This document shows, in pieces, positions 62,128 through 64,000 of a stretch of 64,000 nt of DNA. The notes under the pieces are model-generated. The model did not search any database, was not told where the DNA came from, and saw only the letters and a program-made list of their open reading frames with translations. Source of the DNA: Telmatospirillum siberiense (GTDB lineage Bacteria > Pseudomonadota > Alphaproteobacteria > Rhodospirillales > Magnetospirillaceae). The DNA is taken from positions 63,309-127,308 of the forward strand of contig NZ_PIUM01000007.1 of the NCBI RefSeq assembly GCF_002845745.1, written 5' to 3'. The position numbers and the translations under genes were made by a program. Positions within the stretch are counted from its first letter, which is position 1, and every line of letters begins with the position of its first letter.

Positions 62128-62943
62128 TCAGTCGATCAGGCTGCCGTCCTTGAAGAAGGGATGCCGCGCCCCGTAGTCGCCGATCACCATGGTATGGGTG
62201 ACCAGGCCGGACCTCGGCACCCAGAGATGCAGAAGATAACCGGGGGGTTCCATGATGAAACGCGACGGAGCGTCCGGCGCCAGGTCAAGGGCCACCTGAT
62301 GGGCTGGGCTGGGGGCGCTGACCACCGGACGCCCGCCGACCTGGGCGTGGATCGGACGGTGCAGGTGCCCGCAAAGAATCCGCTGGATGTGGGGGTGTCG
62401 GGCCACCACCGCGGCGAAATCCGGAGCGTTGTCGAGGGAAATGGCGTCCATGTGAGTGACGCCGCAAAGAAATGGCGGATGATGCATGGCGACGATGGTC
62501 GGTTGCCCGGGCTTTTCCGCCAGCGTCGAGTCCAGCCAGGCAAGGTCCTCCGGATCGAGGTGACCGCCCCCCGATCCGGGACGCAGGGTATCCAGGCAGA
62601 TGATGCGGATCGGCCAGTTTTCGATGACCGAATGCAGACGGCCGGGGCGCCTGGCCCAAGGCGCGTCCGGCCAGGCGGCGCGCATGGCCTCCCGGTCGTC
62701 GTGATTGCCGGGCAGCAGATAGACCGGCAGGCCGAGGGGGGCCAGCAATTGCTTGAAATGGGCGTATTCGTCCGGCGTACCGAAGTCGGCGAGATCCCCG
62801 GTGAAGAGCACCAGATCGGGTTGAGTGTCCTGGCGTGCGAGATGGGCGAGGCAGGCCGTCAGCGCGGTCGAGGTATCGACTTGGCCGTAGGCCAACCGTC
62901 CGGGCGTCTTGATATGGGTATCGGATATCTGGGCGATCAGCAT
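62128..62943 (-). CDS. GpdQ-like calcineurin-type phosphodiesterase
   Basis: A 271-residue metallophosphoesterase. The metal-binding blocks are all present: AQISDTHIK, LFTGDLADFG, LLPGNHDDRE, AMHHPPF and CGHLHRP, in the order and spacing of GpdQ/CpdA (class III phosphodiesterases). GpdQ hydrolyses glycerophosphodiesters; CpdA hydrolyses cAMP. Position beside an ABC ATPase gene and near pstS favours a phosphodiester-scavenging role, which is inference. ATG 62943 is preceded by AAGGACGG; it starts 11 bases after the end of the ATPase gene. Confidence 0.88.
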   Translation of the reverse strand: MLIAQISDTHIKTPGRLAYGQVDTSTALTACLAHLARQDTQPDLVLFTGDLADFGTPDEYAHFKQLLAPLGLPVYLLPGNHDDREAMRAAWPDAPWARRPGRLHSVIENWPIRIICLDTLRPGSGGGHLDPEDLAWLDSTLAEKPGQPTIVAMHHPPFLCGVTHMDAISLDNAPDFAAVVARHPHIQRILCGHLHRPIHAQVGGRPVVSAPSPAHQVALDLAPDAPSRFIMEPPGYLLHLWVPRSGLVTHTMVIGDYGARHPFFKDGSLID

Positions 62944-62954
62944 CGGTCCGTCCT

Positions 62955-64000
62955 TCACGAAGGCATGACGCCCGTCTCCCGCGGAGAAGACGTGCTGGTA
63001 AGCGAGAGGATTTCCAACGGTACCGTCGCGCCGACGGCGAGGTCAACCGGCCCCATCAGGTCGACGGTGACCGGCCCGGCACCGATGCCGTCGATCAGAA
63101 GGCGGGTGCGATCTCCAAGAAAGAAGGCGGCGCTCAAGGTTCCCCGGACATGGGCCCGTTCCGTTTGGGTCAGGCGGGCATGTTCGGGGCGGAACAAGGC
63201 GTTACCCGGACCGTCGGATCCGGGGACGCCGTTGGCGCCGGCGGGAATGCGTCCTCCGGCGCAATGAAGCCAGCCATCCTTCCATTCACCGTCGACCCGG
63301 TTCATCAGGCCGACGAATTCGGCGACGAACAGGTCGGACGGCTGATGATAGATCTGATGCGGCGTGCCGATCTGGGCAATGCGGCCGTGACTCATCACGA
63401 CGATCCGCTCGCCCAGGGCCATCGCCTCGGCCTGGTCGTGGGTGACATAGACGGCGGTGGTGCCCAGTTGCCGCAGCAAGCCGTTGATTTCGACGCGAAG
63501 GGTTTCGCGCAGTTTGGCGTCGAGCGCCGTCAGCGGTTCGTCGAACAGCAACAGCCTGGGGCGCGGCGCGATGGCGCGGGCCAGGGCGACCCGTTGCCTT
63601 TGTCCGCCCGACAACTGATCGATGGAGCGCCCGGCCAGCGCCTCGATGCGCATCATGGCCAGCAGTTCATCGACCCGTTTGCGGCGTCGCTCCCTCGGCA
63701 TGCCGGCGATCTTGAGGCCGTAGCCGACGTTCTCGGCCACCGTCATGTTGGGGAACAGGGCATAGCTTTGGAACACCATGCCGACCTTCCGCCGTTCGAT
63801 CGGCGCTGCCGTCACGTCCTGGTCGTCGAACCACACCCGGCCACCGGGGTCGGGGATGTCGAGCCCGGCGATCAAACGGAGAAGTGTGGTCTTGCCGCAG
63901 CCCGACGGTCCCAGGAAAGCCAGCGTCTCTCCGGCTCCGATGGAAAGGTCGAGCGGCTGGAGCGCTTTCGTGCCGTCCGGGAACGTCTTGGCGCAGCCTT
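62955..64000 (-). CDS. ABC transporter ATP-binding protein with TOBE-like end, partial
   Basis: The gene runs off the right edge; about 348 codons are visible, from an upstream portion through Walker A GPSGCGKTTLLRLIAG, Q-loop VFQSYALFPNMTVAEN, signature LSGGQRQR, Walker B LLLFDEPLTALDAKL and switch His in VTHDQAEAM, into a C-terminal TOBE-type domain. It belongs to the CUT1/polyamine/phosphonate/iron group. With the GpdQ-like gene after it, import of glycerol-phosphate esters or phosphonates is likely, but the permease and binding protein genes are outside the window. Confidence 0.88.
   Translation of the reverse strand, partial: GCAKTFPDGTKALQPLDLSIGAGETLAFLGPSGCGKTTLLRLIAGLDIPDPGGRVWFDDQDVTAAPIERRKVGMVFQSYALFPNMTVAENVGYGLKIAGMPRERRRKRVDELLAMMRIEALAGRSIDQLSGGQRQRVALARAIAPRPRLLLFDEPLTALDAKLRETLRVEINGLLRQLGTTAVYVTHDQAEAMALGERIVVMSHGRIAQIGTPHQIYHQPSDLFVAEFVGLMNRVDGEWKDGWLHCAGGRIPAGANGVPGSDGPGNALFRPEHARLTQTERAHVRGTLSAAFFLGDRTRLLIDGIGAGPVTVDLMGPVDLAVGATVPLEILSLTSTSSPRETGVMPS

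Noticed and set aside
1-64000. tRNA, rRNA genes and CRISPR arrays
   Set aside because: None was recognised; repeats present are palindromic or dispersed, not regularly spaced direct repeats.

Overview
The window is high-GC DNA (roughly 60 % GC by eye) with protein families typical of an alphaproteobacterium of the Rhodospirillales: two methyl-accepting chemotaxis proteins, a complete pyruvate formate-lyase fermentation cluster next to hydrogenase maturation, many PAAT-type ABC importers and several one-component regulators. The genus cannot be fixed from the sequence; a facultatively anaerobic, motile spirillum is my inference. No rRNA, tRNA or CRISPR array was recognised.

Layout. 1-12.1 kb: the end of hypB, a BtsS/BtsR-like (LytS/LytTR) two-component pair, a chemoreceptor, then pflB-pflA-ackA-pta, which converts pyruvate to formate and acetyl-CoA and then to acetate plus ATP. 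12.1-15.3 kb: a MerR-CMD operon whose 3' region has been invaded by two tandem elements bounded by CTAG, one of which carries an apparently intact group II intron. 15.4-18 kb: a second chemoreceptor and a LuxR-type regulator. 18-29.4 kb: a transport block with an SsuABC-like importer, a polar amino-acid importer, a MetQ-like binding protein, a TcyJLN-like cystine importer and a DcaP-like porin; the common theme is probably scavenging of sulfur compounds and amino acids. 29.4-30.5 kb: a second copy of the CTAG-bounded miniature element and a decayed IS701-family element. 30.5-39.9 kb: a beta-propeller protein, then xylose uptake (xylFGH) facing a LacI-type regulator with xylB and xylA. 40-45.8 kb: a uracil/xanthine permease, an MFS exporter, and a GntR-MFS-amidohydrolase unit. 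45.9-49.6 kb: XRE and MarR regulators, a lone receiver and a sensor kinase. 49.7-55.6 kb: a desaturase, then a sugar-acid module (zinc dehydrogenase, double-HTH GntR regulator, L-fuconate dehydratase, MFS importer). 55.8-64 kb: an Rrf2 regulator, an RlmJ-like methyltransferase, a Crp/Fnr regulator followed by DUF2892 and a split YeeE/YedE transporter, an AhpD-like protein, a Pho-box-controlled pstS, a TSUP permease, a GpdQ-like phosphodiesterase and the end of an ABC ATPase gene.

The most unusual signal is a family of non-coding elements. Each lies between CTAG sites, has terminal inverted repeats starting GGGCGTGTC, and holds two palindromes in opposite orientation whose stems differ between copies but remain complementary. 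Two copies are intact. A third, divergent copy is split by the intron, and joining the flanks of the intron restores its right-hand palindrome exactly. Near 29.4-30.5 kb the elements and the IS701 element sit between two convergent genes whose TAG stop codons both lie inside CTAG target sites. Removing the insertions suggests the two genes once shared a single CTAG as overlapping stops.
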